From Treponema berlinense (GTDB lineage: Bacteria > Spirochaetota > Spirochaetia > Treponematales > Treponemataceae): a stretch of 64,000 nucleotides of DNA. Numbering within the stretch: position 1 is the stretch's first letter; the number at the start of each line of letters is the position of its first letter. This document shows positions 16,463 to 25,643 of this stretch, piece after piece. The stretch spans positions 22,356 to 86,355 of the forward strand of contig NZ_FUXC01000008.1 of assembly GCF_900167025.1 (NCBI RefSeq). The letters are read 5' to 3'. The translations under genes and the position numbers were made by a program. A model generated the notes under the pieces. The model did no database searches and had not been told where the DNA came from. It worked only from the letters and a program-made list of their open reading frames with translations.

Positions 16463-17071
16463 ATGTTCAACTCTATTACTGGAACAATTACCGGCAAATT
16501 TCCAAAACAGCTTTTTTTAGAAAACAACGGCATTGAATGGGATATAAATATTCCGGATTCAAATCTTGACCTTTTGCCGCCTGTTGGCACGGAAGCTAAA
16601 ATTTTTACGTGGATGCAGCATACAGATACTGTTTTTGCGCTTTTTGGTTTTGCAAACGAGAACGAGCGTTCTTTTTTTCTTGATTTGCTCAAAGTTGATG
16701 GCGTCGGTCCTAAGGGAGCTGTAAAAATTATGAGCAGTGCTCCATCTTCAACTCTTATGGATACTCTTGAAAGCGGAGATGTCGCGCTTTTGGAAAAAAT
16801 TCCTGGTGTAGGCAAAAAAACTGCCGGAAAAATGATGCTCGCCTTAAAAGGTAAGCTCACATTGCACGAAGATTTGCAGACATTTACTGTTCCTAAGTCC
16901 AGCGCTTTTTCAGATGTTATCTCTTCGCTTGTCAGCATGGGATATGACAGAAAAACTGTTGAACAGAAGGTTGCTGAGCTTTCTGCAAAACTTGAGCCGG
17001 ACTTTAACGGAAAATCTCAAAAAGAAAAAGAAGATATGATTTTTAGAAAAATAATTGTGGAGCTTGCGTAG
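16463..17071 (+). CDS. ruvA: Holliday junction branch-migration protein RuvA
   Basis: This 202-residue junction-binding subunit loads the RuvB helicase. It shows an N-terminal OB fold (about 1-65), a helix-hairpin-helix region (LLKVDGVGPKGAVKIMSS, about 74-91, and LEKIPGVGKKTAGKMM, about 109-124) and the C-terminal RuvB-binding domain (about 150-202). The gene starts 10 bp after ruvC with its own -10 box at the expected leaderless distance. ruvB begins 3 bp after its stop. Confidence 0.96.
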   Translation: MFNSITGTITGKFPKQLFLENNGIEWDINIPDSNLDLLPPVGTEAKIFTWMQHTDTVFALFGFANENERSFFLDLLKVDGVGPKGAVKIMSSAPSSTLMDTLESGDVALLEKIPGVGKKTAGKMMLALKGKLTLHEDLQTFTVPKSSAFSDVISSLVSMGYDRKTVEQKVAELSAKLEPDFNGKSQKEKEDMIFRKIIVELA

Positions 17072-17074
17072 ATT

Positions 17075-18121
17075 ATGGACAGCATTGACAGCGAAACAGA
17101 TTTTTCAGCAATTGTAAGAGCGGACTTAAAAGACGATGAGGTTCAGGAAAATTCCCTGAGGCCTCAGTTTTTGTCAGATTTTCTTGGGCAGGAGTCTGTT
17201 AAAAAAAATCTTTTTACTTTTATTCAGGCGGCAAAACTTCGCGAAGAACCGTTGGATCACCTTCTTTTAATCGGTCCTCCAGGTCTTGGAAAAACAACCC
17301 TCGCTCAAATTACAGCTCACGAACTTGGCGTTGATTTTAAGGTTACGAGCGCTCCTGCTTTGGATAAACCTAAGGATTTGGCTGGAATTCTTTCAACTAT
17401 AACTCCGCGGACTGTCTTTTTTATTGATGAAATCCACCGTCTAAAACCTGCAATCGAGGAAATGCTTTACATTGCAATGGAAGATTTTGAACTTGACTGG
17501 ATTATCGGTCAGGGCGCGGCGGCAAGAACCGTCAGAATTCCAATTCCTCCTTTTACGCTTGTTGGCGCAACGACAAAGGCAGGTTCTGTTTCCAGCCCTT
17601 TAAGAAGCCGTTTTGGTTTTATTCCCAGATTTGAATTTTATACTCAAAAGGAGCTTTCTTCGATTATTCATCGCAGCGCAGGAATCCTTGAAGTTTCAAT
17701 TGATGATGATGCGGCCCTTCTTTTGGCAAAATGTTGCCGTGGAACTCCACGCGTTGCAAACCGTGTCTTGCGCCGTATGAGGGATTTTGCTCAGGTTGAA
17801 GGCCGGAATAAAATCACCTTAAAAATTGTCGAAGAAGGTCTTAAGCGTTTGGAAATTGACTGCCTTGGACTTGAAAAATACGACAGGGAAATTCTTCTTT
17901 CCATAATTAAAAAATTTGGTGGAGGTCCTGTTGGCGCGGAAACTCTTGCAATCAGCATTGGAGAGGCGCAGGACACTCTTGAAGATTATTATGAGCCGTA
18001 TTTGATTCAATGCGGTCTTATTCAGCGGACGCCGCGCGGAAGAATTGTCACTTCAAAAGCCTATGAGCATCTCGGTCTTGAGGTAAAAGACAATTCAAAC
18101 GGGCAGGCTTCCTTGTTTTGA
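17075..18121 (+). CDS. ruvB: Holliday junction branch-migration helicase RuvB
   Basis: This 348-residue AAA+ motor drives branch migration with RuvA. Walker A is GPPGLGKTT (about 67-75), Walker B DEIHR (about 117-121), sensor 1 GATTKAG (about 166) and the arginine-finger region SPLRSRFGF (about 175). The C-terminal winged helix (about 270-335) contains RTPRGRIVT. The start follows ruvA by three bases. A queA gene follows 40 bp downstream on the same strand. Confidence 0.97.
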   Translation: MDSIDSETDFSAIVRADLKDDEVQENSLRPQFLSDFLGQESVKKNLFTFIQAAKLREEPLDHLLLIGPPGLGKTTLAQITAHELGVDFKVTSAPALDKPKDLAGILSTITPRTVFFIDEIHRLKPAIEEMLYIAMEDFELDWIIGQGAAARTVRIPIPPFTLVGATTKAGSVSSPLRSRFGFIPRFEFYTQKELSSIIHRSAGILEVSIDDDAALLLAKCCRGTPRVANRVLRRMRDFAQVEGRNKITLKIVEEGLKRLEIDCLGLEKYDREILLSIIKKFGGGPVGAETLAISIGEAQDTLEDYYEPYLIQCGLIQRTPRGRIVTSKAYEHLGLEVKDNSNGQASLF

Positions 18122-18161
18122 TTTTGACAAAAACTGGCTTTTTATTGGAGAAATATAAAAA

Positions 18162-19217
18162 ATGAAACTTAGTGATTTTAAATTTGATTTACCTGAAGAA
18201 CTTATTGCTCAAAAACCGTCTGGAATTCGCGGCCAGGACAAGCTTATGCTTTTAAACCGCGAAACTGGCGAAGTTCAGCATTTAAAGATGGAAGATTTGC
18301 CGGATTTAATTTCTCCAGATACATTGATGATTTTTAACAATTCTAAAGTTCGCCGAAGCCGCTGCTATGGAATAAAAATGAGCGAAAAAGAAGGACAGGG
18401 CGGACGTGAGCAGGAATTTATGTTTTTAAACCAGATGACTCCGGACTTAAAAACCTGGCATACGATGGTAAAAGGCGCAAAAAAAGTAAAACCTGGAAAC
18501 AAATATTCTTTTTTTGACGGAACAGTCGGAACTATTATAGAAAATGAAGGTGATGAAGGTTCTGAATTCCGCACAGTAAAGTTTGAAATTCCTCTTGATG
18601 ACAGCTGGTTTGAAAAAAACGGACATATTCCGCTTCCTCCGTATATTCGCCGCGAAGACGATGATACAGATTCGGAACGTTACCAGACAATTTATGCCAA
18701 AGAAACCGGAAGCTCTGCTTGTCCGACCGCCGGATTGCATTTTACCCAGGAAATGTTTGAAAAACTTGATGCAAAAAAAATCGAACGATGTTTTGTAACC
18801 TTGCATGTCGGACTTGGAACCTTTCTTCCTGTCCGTTCAGAAAATATAGAAGAACACAAGATGCACAAGGAAGTCTATTCAATTCCTTTCGATGTTGCTG
18901 AAAAAATAAACCGTGCAAAAAAAGAAGGACGTCCGATTCTTGCAGTCGGCACAACTTCTGTCCGGACACTCGAATCGGCGTCAGACGAAAATGGTTTTGT
19001 AAAAAGCGGTTCTGGTGCAACAAGTATTTTTATGTATCCGGGATATAAGTTTAAGTGCGTAAACCAAATGTTTACGAATTTTCATACTCCGGAAAGCACT
19101 CTGATTATGCTTGTAAGCGCCTTTGCCGGCCGTGAGAATATTTTAAACGCCTACAAAAAAGCCGTGGAGCAAAAGTACCGCTTTTTTTCTTACGGTGACT
19201 GCATGTTTATTAAGTAA
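18162..19217 (+). CDS. queA: tRNA preQ1(34) S-adenosylmethionine ribosyltransferase-isomerase
   Basis: QueA transfers the ribosyl part of SAM to preQ1 in the tRNA wobble position, making epoxyqueuosine. At 351 residues the length is normal. Family hallmarks include LPEELIAQKP (about 10-19), LMIFNNSKVR (about 52), HIPLPPYIRR (about 155), SACPTAGLHFT (about 185) and TLHVGLGTFLPV (about 208). A GGAG ribosome binding site lies 12 nt upstream. Its 3' end overlaps the convergent FAD-protein gene by 8 bp. Confidence 0.96.
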   Translation: MKLSDFKFDLPEELIAQKPSGIRGQDKLMLLNRETGEVQHLKMEDLPDLISPDTLMIFNNSKVRRSRCYGIKMSEKEGQGGREQEFMFLNQMTPDLKTWHTMVKGAKKVKPGNKYSFFDGTVGTIIENEGDEGSEFRTVKFEIPLDDSWFEKNGHIPLPPYIRREDDDTDSERYQTIYAKETGSSACPTAGLHFTQEMFEKLDAKKIERCFVTLHVGLGTFLPVRSENIEEHKMHKEVYSIPFDVAEKINRAKKEGRPILAVGTTSVRTLESASDENGFVKSGSGATSIFMYPGYKFKCVNQMFTNFHTPESTLIMLVSAFAGRENILNAYKKAVEQKYRFFSYGDCMFIK

Positions 19218-20013
19218 GCTGTTCAAGAGAGTATTTTACGAGATTTAAAAACTGCGCTCTTAGGATTGGCGGAACTTGCTTGTTCTGGCAGGTTTCGTCG
19301 TAGAGTTTTTCCGCGGCTTCCACAAATTCGAGAATCGCGTTTTCGCTCAAAGGAAGGCTGGCTCCTAAAAGCCTGTTTTCGAGCTCAAGGCTGCGCAGAG
19401 AAAAAGGTCCTGCAAATGCTATTTTGAGGTTTGCAATCTGGTTTTTTACAGTGTCCGCAAGAAAAACAAAGGAAGCGGAATTTTCTGTTATAAGGTGGGC
19501 AGGTCCAAGTCTTTTAAAAACGGCAACTTCCCACTCGCCAAGCGGAAGAATTATTTTTGAAAGGACAAAATTTTCAGGAACTTCGCTGAATTTTGTCATT
19601 GGCAGGTAAATTGTTTCCGTTTCGCTTTTTAGTTCAAGTTTTGCGTCAAGAGCGACAAGCGGAGCAAAGAGCGTGTATCGGTAGTTTTTTGCGCAGATGT
19701 TTCCTGCAAGGGTTGCGATATTTCTAATGTTTGTGTTTGCAATTGACTTTACGGCTTCGTAAAAAACAGATGGGAGTTTTGCCGGATCGATTTCGAGAAT
19801 CTGTGAAAGTGTAATTTCCGGACCAAATTCAAAAAAACGTTCGTGCTTTATTGAATAATTTAATTCGCGGATATTGCGGACGCAAAGTGAAATTTCCGGA
19901 AGTTTTTTGTCCTGCGTACAGCCGCTCATAAGCTGAATGTCTTTTATCGATTTTTTTTGATAAAAAATATCGTTCAGTGTCTTTGCGTAATAAATCTGCT
20001 TAGATTTTAACAT
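19210..20013 (-). CDS. FAD-binding subunit of a xanthine-dehydrogenase-like enzyme
   Basis: This roughly 267-residue medium subunit of the molybdenum hydroxylase family passes electrons from the iron-sulfur subunit to NAD or another acceptor through FAD. Family features are ANTNIRNIATLAGNICAKNYRY (about residues 86-107; the TxGGN-like FAD loop is here TLAGN) and ALDAKLEL. The start at 20013 overlaps the upstream iron-sulfur gene by 14 bp. An ORF start at 20055 would extend far into that gene. It is the last gene of the minus-strand operon and converges with queA. Confidence 0.82.
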   Translation of the reverse strand: MLKSKQIYYAKTLNDIFYQKKSIKDIQLMSGCTQDKKLPEISLCVRNIRELNYSIKHERFFEFGPEITLSQILEIDPAKLPSVFYEAVKSIANTNIRNIATLAGNICAKNYRYTLFAPLVALDAKLELKSETETIYLPMTKFSEVPENFVLSKIILPLGEWEVAVFKRLGPAHLITENSASFVFLADTVKNQIANLKIAFAGPFSLRSLELENRLLGASLPLSENAILEFVEAAEKLYDETCQNKQVPPILRAQFLNLVKYSLEQLT

Positions 20014-20491
20014 TCTTTTTTCTTCCTTCGCGTTCGTGCCGTGCTGCGGTTGCATAAAGAATTCCGTTCATAAAAACTCCCTGTTCCGTGCAGGAGCATT
20101 TATCTTCTGTCGTAAGTTCAATTAACTGGGCTTTTGTCGGACGGTAATTGTCTTTTAAGAGCCTGTAGACCGAAAAATACTTGAACGAATTGCAATATCC
20201 GCACAAATTCATTCCGGCTTTTAAGAAGCCTGTTTCAATGTCCTTATATTCTTTGGATTTAGAAAAATATTCAAGTGTTTCTATAGTGCAGTCTTTTACG
20301 ATTCCAACGGGAATCAGGCAGCTTGAAACCGGCTTGTCGTTAAGCAGAACTGTGCAAAAACCGCACTTTCCTGCTTCGCAGCCGATTTTTACAGAAATAA
20401 GTTTTTGCTTTCTTAGTACAAAGAGCAGTTTTTCGTCCGGATTTTCATCAAGAATGATTTTTTTTCCATTTATTGTTACAGGAATTTTCAT
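20000..20491 (-). CDS. [2Fe-2S] subunit of a xanthine-dehydrogenase-like enzyme
   Basis: This 163-residue electron-transfer subunit has two [2Fe-2S] clusters. The plant-type site is CEAGKCGFCTVLLND...SSC (about 38-58). The second, all-helical domain keeps its four cysteines as CGYC (about 97-100) and CSC (about 132-134), although the usual 'CRCTGY' reads CSCTEQG. It begins 3 bp after the molybdenum subunit and overlaps the FAD gene. A lipoic or ferredoxin role is unlikely, given the two-domain layout and neighbours. Confidence 0.86.
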   Translation of the reverse strand: MKIPVTINGKKIILDENPDEKLLFVLRKQKLISVKIGCEAGKCGFCTVLLNDKPVSSCLIPVGIVKDCTIETLEYFSKSKEYKDIETGFLKAGMNLCGYCNSFKYFSVYRLLKDNYRPTKAQLIELTTEDKCSCTEQGVFMNGILYATAARHEREGRKKNVKI

Positions 20492-20494
20492 TTT

Positions 20495-22624
20495 TTATTT
20501 TAACTCCGTCGTTTCTTCTGAATTTTTATTTTCTTCTGCTTCTTTTTGTTTTTCCCAGTTTTCTTTCAGGCTTTTTGTGAGCTTAAAAACCGTATCTGTC
20601 TGAACCGGCATATTCGTAATTGTTTTTCCGACAGCCTGAGAAAGGGCAGAAGCATAAGCGGCAGGCAAAAGAGAGGCTGCAATATCTCCAAGTTGTTTTG
20701 GCTCATCGTTTGACTGCATAAATTGAATCGAAATTGAAGATACTGAAAGCTCATCGTCTTCAACAAGTTCCTTCAATCCTTCTTGAATTGAATTTTTGAG
20801 TGATGTTTCTGCCGCGTGGGGATTTAAAATTTTTCCGGCATCGGCAATAAACCAGATTCCGCGCAGCTGCGGTGAATAAGAAGCAGAATCAAGTTCAATT
20901 TCTGCAATCATAGCGGCAAAACTTGTGGAAGAAAACGGATATCCGCTGAATGTTTCTAAATCCCAGCTTTTTCTAGGATTTACAGAAAAACTCTTTTTTA
21001 TTGTCACCGGAAATTCTTCATCTGCAGTTTCTGTTTTTTTTGCAAGCTTTCGAACTAAGGCTTCGCAGGCTTTTTTTATAAGAACAGAATTGATTGAAAT
21101 TGAGGCGTTTGTTGTCTGTGGATTTTCCGGTTCTGAGTCAATGCTGTAATTTGTGTTCAAAAAAATGTTTTCGGCAGGAATTCCTGTAATTTCGGAAGCG
21201 GTTTTTTGCCAGATTTGCCATACATTTTTTGAGCTCGGCATTCCGCGGATATAAAGTTTTTTGTCTTTTGTGTAGGAAAGCTCTATATTCAGATTCTTTT
21301 TTATAAAATTTGAACCGAGGTAGGCAGTTCCTTCGTAAGCGCATGCAAGCCCGATTCCTCTCAGTGGCGGTGCGTAAGGAGAAGCGTTGTCGTGGTCAAA
21401 TCTGTAAGTGTCTTCCATTTTGTAAACCGCATTTTTCCGTAAAAATGTTCCAGTCCGGCAAATGGCTTCGAGAGCCTCTTTTGATTTTCCTGTCTCGAGA
21501 ATGATTTTTGAGCGGTTGTGCCTGTCTTCGATTTTTAGATTTAAAATACGCAGTTCAAGAGGGTCGATTCCTGTTTCGCGGGAAATTTTATTCATCTGAT
21601 TTTCTACGGCATAAAACGCTTTTGAAGCGATTATCGAAAAATCAATTGATGACGGAATTGAGTGGCTTTTGTAAATGTTTGAAGTAATTTTTATATTTGG
21701 ACATTTGTATACTCCGATTGCGGCGATTGCAAGTCTGTCGGCAATTTCCTGCGCAAAAGGATTGTATGCTCCGGCATTCACGTGAATTAAAATGTCCATA
21801 GATTTTATGAGCCCGTTTTTTGCAACGGCGGTTTTGTGCCTGATTTTTACGGAAGATGTATTTTCTGCAAAAATCTGCTGCTCGGTTCTTGTAAATTCAA
21901 GTTTGACTGGTTTTTTGAGTTTTAGGCAGGCGAGGGCGCACTGACAGCAAATTAAGGTGTTGAGCCAGATTATGTCCGTTGTCTTTGAAAGAATTTTTGT
22001 TCTTGTTATGTAGATATTTTCTTCTGGAAAACCTGTCACGTCGGAAAGATTTTTTCTTAAATTGCTAATCCAAAGGTTTGGAGAAGAAACATAGAGGTTT
22101 TGACCTTTTATGTAGCAGAAAACTCCGTTTGTTTCTGTGTAATTTTGAAAATTTATGTCGGATTCCCATTCTTCTTCAATCAGGGAGTCTTCTTCTTGAA
22201 GCTCGTAGTCCTGGCCGTATTTTACTTCGCGTTGTGCAAGAATATTTGAGTTCTCGTTTTTTTCTTCGTAGTAAAAATGCTCGTCAATATTCATTTTTAG
22301 GTTTTTGCTCAGAATCCGCACAGTTTTTTTGTCTGGACCGGTAATTATTCCTATTGCCTGGCCTGTGTAGTCAATGTCTTTTTCGCAGAAAACCGGAATG
22401 TTTGTTCCTGAAATTTTTATGTTCTTTTTGAACGGAAGGTCTTCGCGGCTGTAAAAATTATAGCCTTCCGGCAGTTCTTCCGTCAGAATTTTTATGATTC
22501 GTCCTTTTGGAACAGGGCTGCGCACGACCGAAGCGTAGAGCATGTCATCTTCAAAAATGTCCGAATAAAATTCGTCTGAAAAGATGAGTGTGTTTTTTGG
22601 AAGAATTTTTCTTTTAGCGCACAT
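20495..22624 (-). CDS. molybdopterin-binding subunit of a xanthine-dehydrogenase-like enzyme, divergent active site
   Basis: At 709 residues this is the large subunit fold of the xanthine dehydrogenase/aldehyde oxidase family: an N-terminal 'hammerhead' domain (YASVVRSPVPKGRI, about 30-43; DIDYTGQAIGIITG, about 82-95) and the two-part molybdenum domain (KKPVKLEFTRTEQ; PLRGIGLACAYEGTAY; PQLRGIWFIADAGKILNP). Two conserved motifs look degenerate. The glycine-rich GGGFGGK loop that should precede 'PVKL..TR.E' reads TKILSKTTDIIW. The catalytic Glu motif 'GxGEP' near the C-terminus reads QLGDIAASLLPAA. The enzyme may therefore act differently from xanthine dehydrogenase or have lost activity. It overlaps the DegT gene by 11 bp. 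Confidence 0.8.
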   Translation of the reverse strand: MCAKRKILPKNTLIFSDEFYSDIFEDDMLYASVVRSPVPKGRIIKILTEELPEGYNFYSREDLPFKKNIKISGTNIPVFCEKDIDYTGQAIGIITGPDKKTVRILSKNLKMNIDEHFYYEEKNENSNILAQREVKYGQDYELQEEDSLIEEEWESDINFQNYTETNGVFCYIKGQNLYVSSPNLWISNLRKNLSDVTGFPEENIYITRTKILSKTTDIIWLNTLICCQCALACLKLKKPVKLEFTRTEQQIFAENTSSVKIRHKTAVAKNGLIKSMDILIHVNAGAYNPFAQEIADRLAIAAIGVYKCPNIKITSNIYKSHSIPSSIDFSIIASKAFYAVENQMNKISRETGIDPLELRILNLKIEDRHNRSKIILETGKSKEALEAICRTGTFLRKNAVYKMEDTYRFDHDNASPYAPPLRGIGLACAYEGTAYLGSNFIKKNLNIELSYTKDKKLYIRGMPSSKNVWQIWQKTASEITGIPAENIFLNTNYSIDSEPENPQTTNASISINSVLIKKACEALVRKLAKKTETADEEFPVTIKKSFSVNPRKSWDLETFSGYPFSSTSFAAMIAEIELDSASYSPQLRGIWFIADAGKILNPHAAETSLKNSIQEGLKELVEDDELSVSSISIQFMQSNDEPKQLGDIAASLLPAAYASALSQAVGKTITNMPVQTDTVFKLTKSLKENWEKQKEAEENKNSEETTELK

Positions 22625-23816
22625 GAAACTTTTCTCCGGCAGATTTTACTGTTTTTATGACATAATCAGTCATTTCTTCGCTCATATCAGGCCAAAGAGG
22701 CAGTGTAATCGTATTTTGGTAATGGCGCTCGGCGTTTGGAAAATTTTCCGCTTTAAAGTCTGGATATTTTTTCTGCCAATACGAAAAATGGAAGATTGCA
22801 ATAAAGTGCATTGAAATTCCAAGTCCGTTTTGTTGAAGCTCTTTTGCAAATACATTTCTTGTGCAGTTTAATTTTGAAGGATTTATTTGAATCAGATAAA
22901 GATGCCAGGCGTTTCCTTCGCCGTCTGGAGGCAAAGTCAAAAAATCACAGTCTGAAAAAGCTTTATTGTATTTTTCGACGATTTTTTTTCTTTTGAATTC
23001 AAATGATTCTGCTTTTTTTAGCTGAACCCGGCCGATTGCGCTCAAAATGTCTGGAAGATTTGCCTTAAATCCTGGAGCTATAATGTCATATTCCCAGGAG
23101 GCCTTGTCGCTTGTGTAGCGATCCCAGGCGTCCCTGTCCATTCCGTGAAGCCTCATCTGGCTCATTCTCTTTGCAAGAAAATCGCTGTTTGTTGTGACCA
23201 TTCCGCCTTCGCCAGTGGTGATTGTCTTTGTCGCATAAAAAGAAAATATTCCTGCGTCGCCTAAGGTTCCTGCATAGCCGTCTTTTGTTTTGCTTGGAAA
23301 AGAATGGGCGCAGTCTTCAATGACAAAAATTTTGTTTTGTGGAGTTGAGTATTCTTTTGCAATGGCACAGATTTCCTTCATATTGCACAAATTTCCTGCA
23401 ATATGAACCGGAACAATCGCCGCAACAGTTTCTATTTTTCCGTCTTTTTTGAGCTTTTCCAGAACAGACCTGATTGAATCCGGCGAGATTGAATATGAAT
23501 TTTCTTCAATATCTGCAAAATAAACGTCTCCATTCAGATGAACTGCGCTGGCGGCGGTCGAAACAAAGGTGTAGGGTGTTGTAATTACAGCTCTTCCGCT
23601 CTTTACTCCGCATGCTTCCATAGCAAGAATCATTCCGTTTGTATTTGAATTGACCGCAAGAGCGTGTTTGCATCCTAAAAAATCGGCAAATTCTTTTTCA
23701 AATTCGTGGGTTATTTTTCCTGTCGTAAGCCAGCCTGAATCAATAACGCTGCAAACTGCATCTTTTTCTTCCTGCGAAAATGAAGGCTTAAAAAAAGGAA
23801 CTTTTAATTCTGACAT
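22614..23816 (-). CDS. DegT/DnrJ/EryC1/StrS-family sugar aminotransferase
   Basis: This PLP-dependent enzyme, about 400 residues, transaminates a nucleotide-linked keto sugar. The PLP lysine lies in FSFYATKTITTGEGGMV (about 185-200), and the family signatures VPFFKPSFSQEE and DSGWLTTGKIT are at the N-terminus. HIAGN (about 118) and EDCAHSFPS (about 153) also fit. I prefer the ATG at 23816 over the GTG two codons upstream, with GGCAGG as a modest ribosome binding site. It follows the dehydratase by 18 bp. Dehydratase plus aminotransferase makes an amino sugar such as UDP-4-amino-4,6-dideoxy-GlcNAc, a precursor for surface glycans (inference). Confidence 0.9.
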   Translation of the reverse strand: MSELKVPFFKPSFSQEEKDAVCSVIDSGWLTTGKITHEFEKEFADFLGCKHALAVNSNTNGMILAMEACGVKSGRAVITTPYTFVSTAASAVHLNGDVYFADIEENSYSISPDSIRSVLEKLKKDGKIETVAAIVPVHIAGNLCNMKEICAIAKEYSTPQNKIFVIEDCAHSFPSKTKDGYAGTLGDAGIFSFYATKTITTGEGGMVTTNSDFLAKRMSQMRLHGMDRDAWDRYTSDKASWEYDIIAPGFKANLPDILSAIGRVQLKKAESFEFKRKKIVEKYNKAFSDCDFLTLPPDGEGNAWHLYLIQINPSKLNCTRNVFAKELQQNGLGISMHFIAIFHFSYWQKKYPDFKAENFPNAERHYQNTITLPLWPDMSEEMTDYVIKTVKSAGEKFHVR

Positions 23817-23834
23817 ACACACCTGCCGTAATTT

Positions 23835-25337
23835 TTATAGATAACCTAAAGTAGTTTTTGTCGTTTTGTAATATTCGTCAAGGCTTGGGACGTCTTCTCT
23901 GAGGTATTTTAGGAGAATTTCTCTGTTTCTGAACGCTTCCGTGTTCTTTGGATTGAAAAAACAGACAGGTTCAAGTTTTTCGAGAAGATTATCGAGTTTT
24001 TTATCTCCAAATTCCAAATTTTTAAGTTCAAGAAGTTTTTCATATTCGGTTTTTTGAGGATTTTCTTCTTTTAGCCACAATGGCTCAAAAGTTCTTTCGC
24101 CTTCGCGCGGACCGATTATTTTAATTTCAATGTCGCGCCCCGGTTCAAGTCCTGAAAATTTAATTATTTGTTCTGCCAAATCGTAAATTTTTATAGGTTC
24201 TCCCATGTCCAGAAGATACGATTTTCCGTTTTCTCCGATTCCTCCTGTTTCGAGAACCAAAGAGCACGCTTCTGGAATTGTCATAAAATAGCGTTCCATA
24301 TTTTTGTCTGTGACTGTTACCGGACCGCCGGATTTTATCTGTTCCTGGAATAAAGGCAGAATTGAGCCTCTTGAGCCGAGCACGTTTCCGAACCGGACGA
24401 ACATAAATTTTTGTGAAGAATTTGCTTTTTTTGAATATTGAAGAATGAGTTTTTCGCAGAGCATTTTTCCTGCTCCATAAACGCTCACTGGATTGACAGC
24501 CTTGTCTGTCGAAATAAGCACAAAACGCTGGACATTGTTTTTTAACGCTGCATCCAAAAGATTTTTAGTTCCAAAAACGTTGTTTTCGATGGAAGCGACC
24601 GGATTTTCTTCCATCATTGGAACATGCTTGTAAGCCGCGCAATGAAAAATCACGTCTGCCCGGGTATTTTTTATTATGTAGTCTACGTATTCACGGTCTT
24701 TCATGTCGCCGATAATCGGAACTACGGTTGCTTTTTCTCCAACGCCTTCCTGCTGCAAAACATGAAGTTCTCTGTAAATCTGTACGATTGAATTTTCTCC
24801 ATGTCCAAAAAGGTAGAGCCGTTCCGCACCGCCGGAAAGAAGCTGTCTTGCAAGTTCTGAACCTATTGAGCCGCCTGCTCCTGTGATAAAGACCCTTTTT
24901 CCGCGAAGGTATTTTAAGCTTTGATGAAGTGGAATTATGACAGGTGTCCGGCCCAAAATGTCGAGAGGGTCTATTTCTCTTGTTTGTACAAAATGCGCCT
25001 TGCCGTCAATAATCTGGCTTACACTCGGAAGAATTCTGATGTGGGCAAAACCGCCTTTTTTTAAGGCTTCGTAAATTTCGCGTATTTTTTCTGTCGGCGC
25101 GCTTGGAATTGCAATTATTGCTTCGTCCAAGGGACCGCATTTTACAAGGCTTGCAACTTCCGCAATCGAACCCAATACGGGAATTCCTTCGATTGAAGTT
25201 CCGATTAGTTTTTTTTCATCATCTAAAAATGCCGCCACCGAACCAAAAACTTTTTTACGCATCAAATCGCGGGCAATCATCTGTCCGGCAAAACCCGCGC
25301 CAATAATGTAAATTTTAGAATCAACTTTCTGCAGCAT
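23835..25337 (-). CDS. CapD/FlaA1-type nucleotide-sugar 4,6-dehydratase, short form without the usual membrane segments
   Basis: This 500-residue NAD-dependent enzyme of the extended SDR type probably converts UDP-GlcNAc to a 4-keto-6-deoxy sugar. Residues 8-130 form an N-terminal Rossmann/CoA-binding-like domain (IYIIGAGFAGQMIARDL). The catalytic domain begins with KRVFITGAGGSIGSELARQL (about 147-166), then YKHVPMMEENP and the active-site YGAGK (about 289-293). Family members with about 600 residues have four N-terminal membrane helices; none is seen here, so this form should be soluble. The promoter ends 6 nt before the ATG, predicting a leaderless mRNA. It heads the five-gene operon running to 19210. 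Confidence 0.9.
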   Translation of the reverse strand: MLQKVDSKIYIIGAGFAGQMIARDLMRKKVFGSVAAFLDDEKKLIGTSIEGIPVLGSIAEVASLVKCGPLDEAIIAIPSAPTEKIREIYEALKKGGFAHIRILPSVSQIIDGKAHFVQTREIDPLDILGRTPVIIPLHQSLKYLRGKRVFITGAGGSIGSELARQLLSGGAERLYLFGHGENSIVQIYRELHVLQQEGVGEKATVVPIIGDMKDREYVDYIIKNTRADVIFHCAAYKHVPMMEENPVASIENNVFGTKNLLDAALKNNVQRFVLISTDKAVNPVSVYGAGKMLCEKLILQYSKKANSSQKFMFVRFGNVLGSRGSILPLFQEQIKSGGPVTVTDKNMERYFMTIPEACSLVLETGGIGENGKSYLLDMGEPIKIYDLAEQIIKFSGLEPGRDIEIKIIGPREGERTFEPLWLKEENPQKTEYEKLLELKNLEFGDKKLDNLLEKLEPVCFFNPKNTEAFRNREILLKYLREDVPSLDEYYKTTKTTLGYL

Positions 25338-25343
25338 AGGGTA

Positions 25344-25372
25344 ATTTTATCATTAACAGTGCAGATTTACAA
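25344..25372 (-). promoter_or_regulatory. promoter of the dehydratase-DegT-XDH operon, predicted leaderless
   Basis: On the minus strand TTGTAA (25367-25372), a 17-bp spacer and TAAAAT (25344-25349), then six bases and the ATG at 25337. The boxes are the same as at the TIGR03546 gene. Confidence 0.62.
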
Positions 25373-25643
25373 TTAGACAATAATATTCAGATAAAAATAT
25401 GATTTTTTTTCAATTTGTTTGCATAAATTTTAAATTTCTTTACAAATACAAAAAGTGGATTTACACTAATCTTTGTAGGATAAAAGTTCGCCTTTTTGAC
25501 GAGCCTTGTGTCAATTTCTAAAAAAGTGTTGTTAGAGAATTTTTTATGTGATTCCGGACAACAACCCAATAACCACAGTAAGTTTAAATTTTTTCTAACG
25601 GCATTTAAATCAGTTTTTAGATTGTTTATCTGGAGGTATTTTT
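25373..25643. other. AT-rich divergent intergenic region upstream of cstA
   Basis: No gene is seen. An inverted repeat TTGAC-N9-GTCAA (25496-25514) could be an operator; its left arm plus 17 bp leads to TAAAAA, a weak promoter for cstA. GGAGG near 25632 is the cstA ribosome binding site. The leader would be about 115 nt. Confidence 0.35.
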
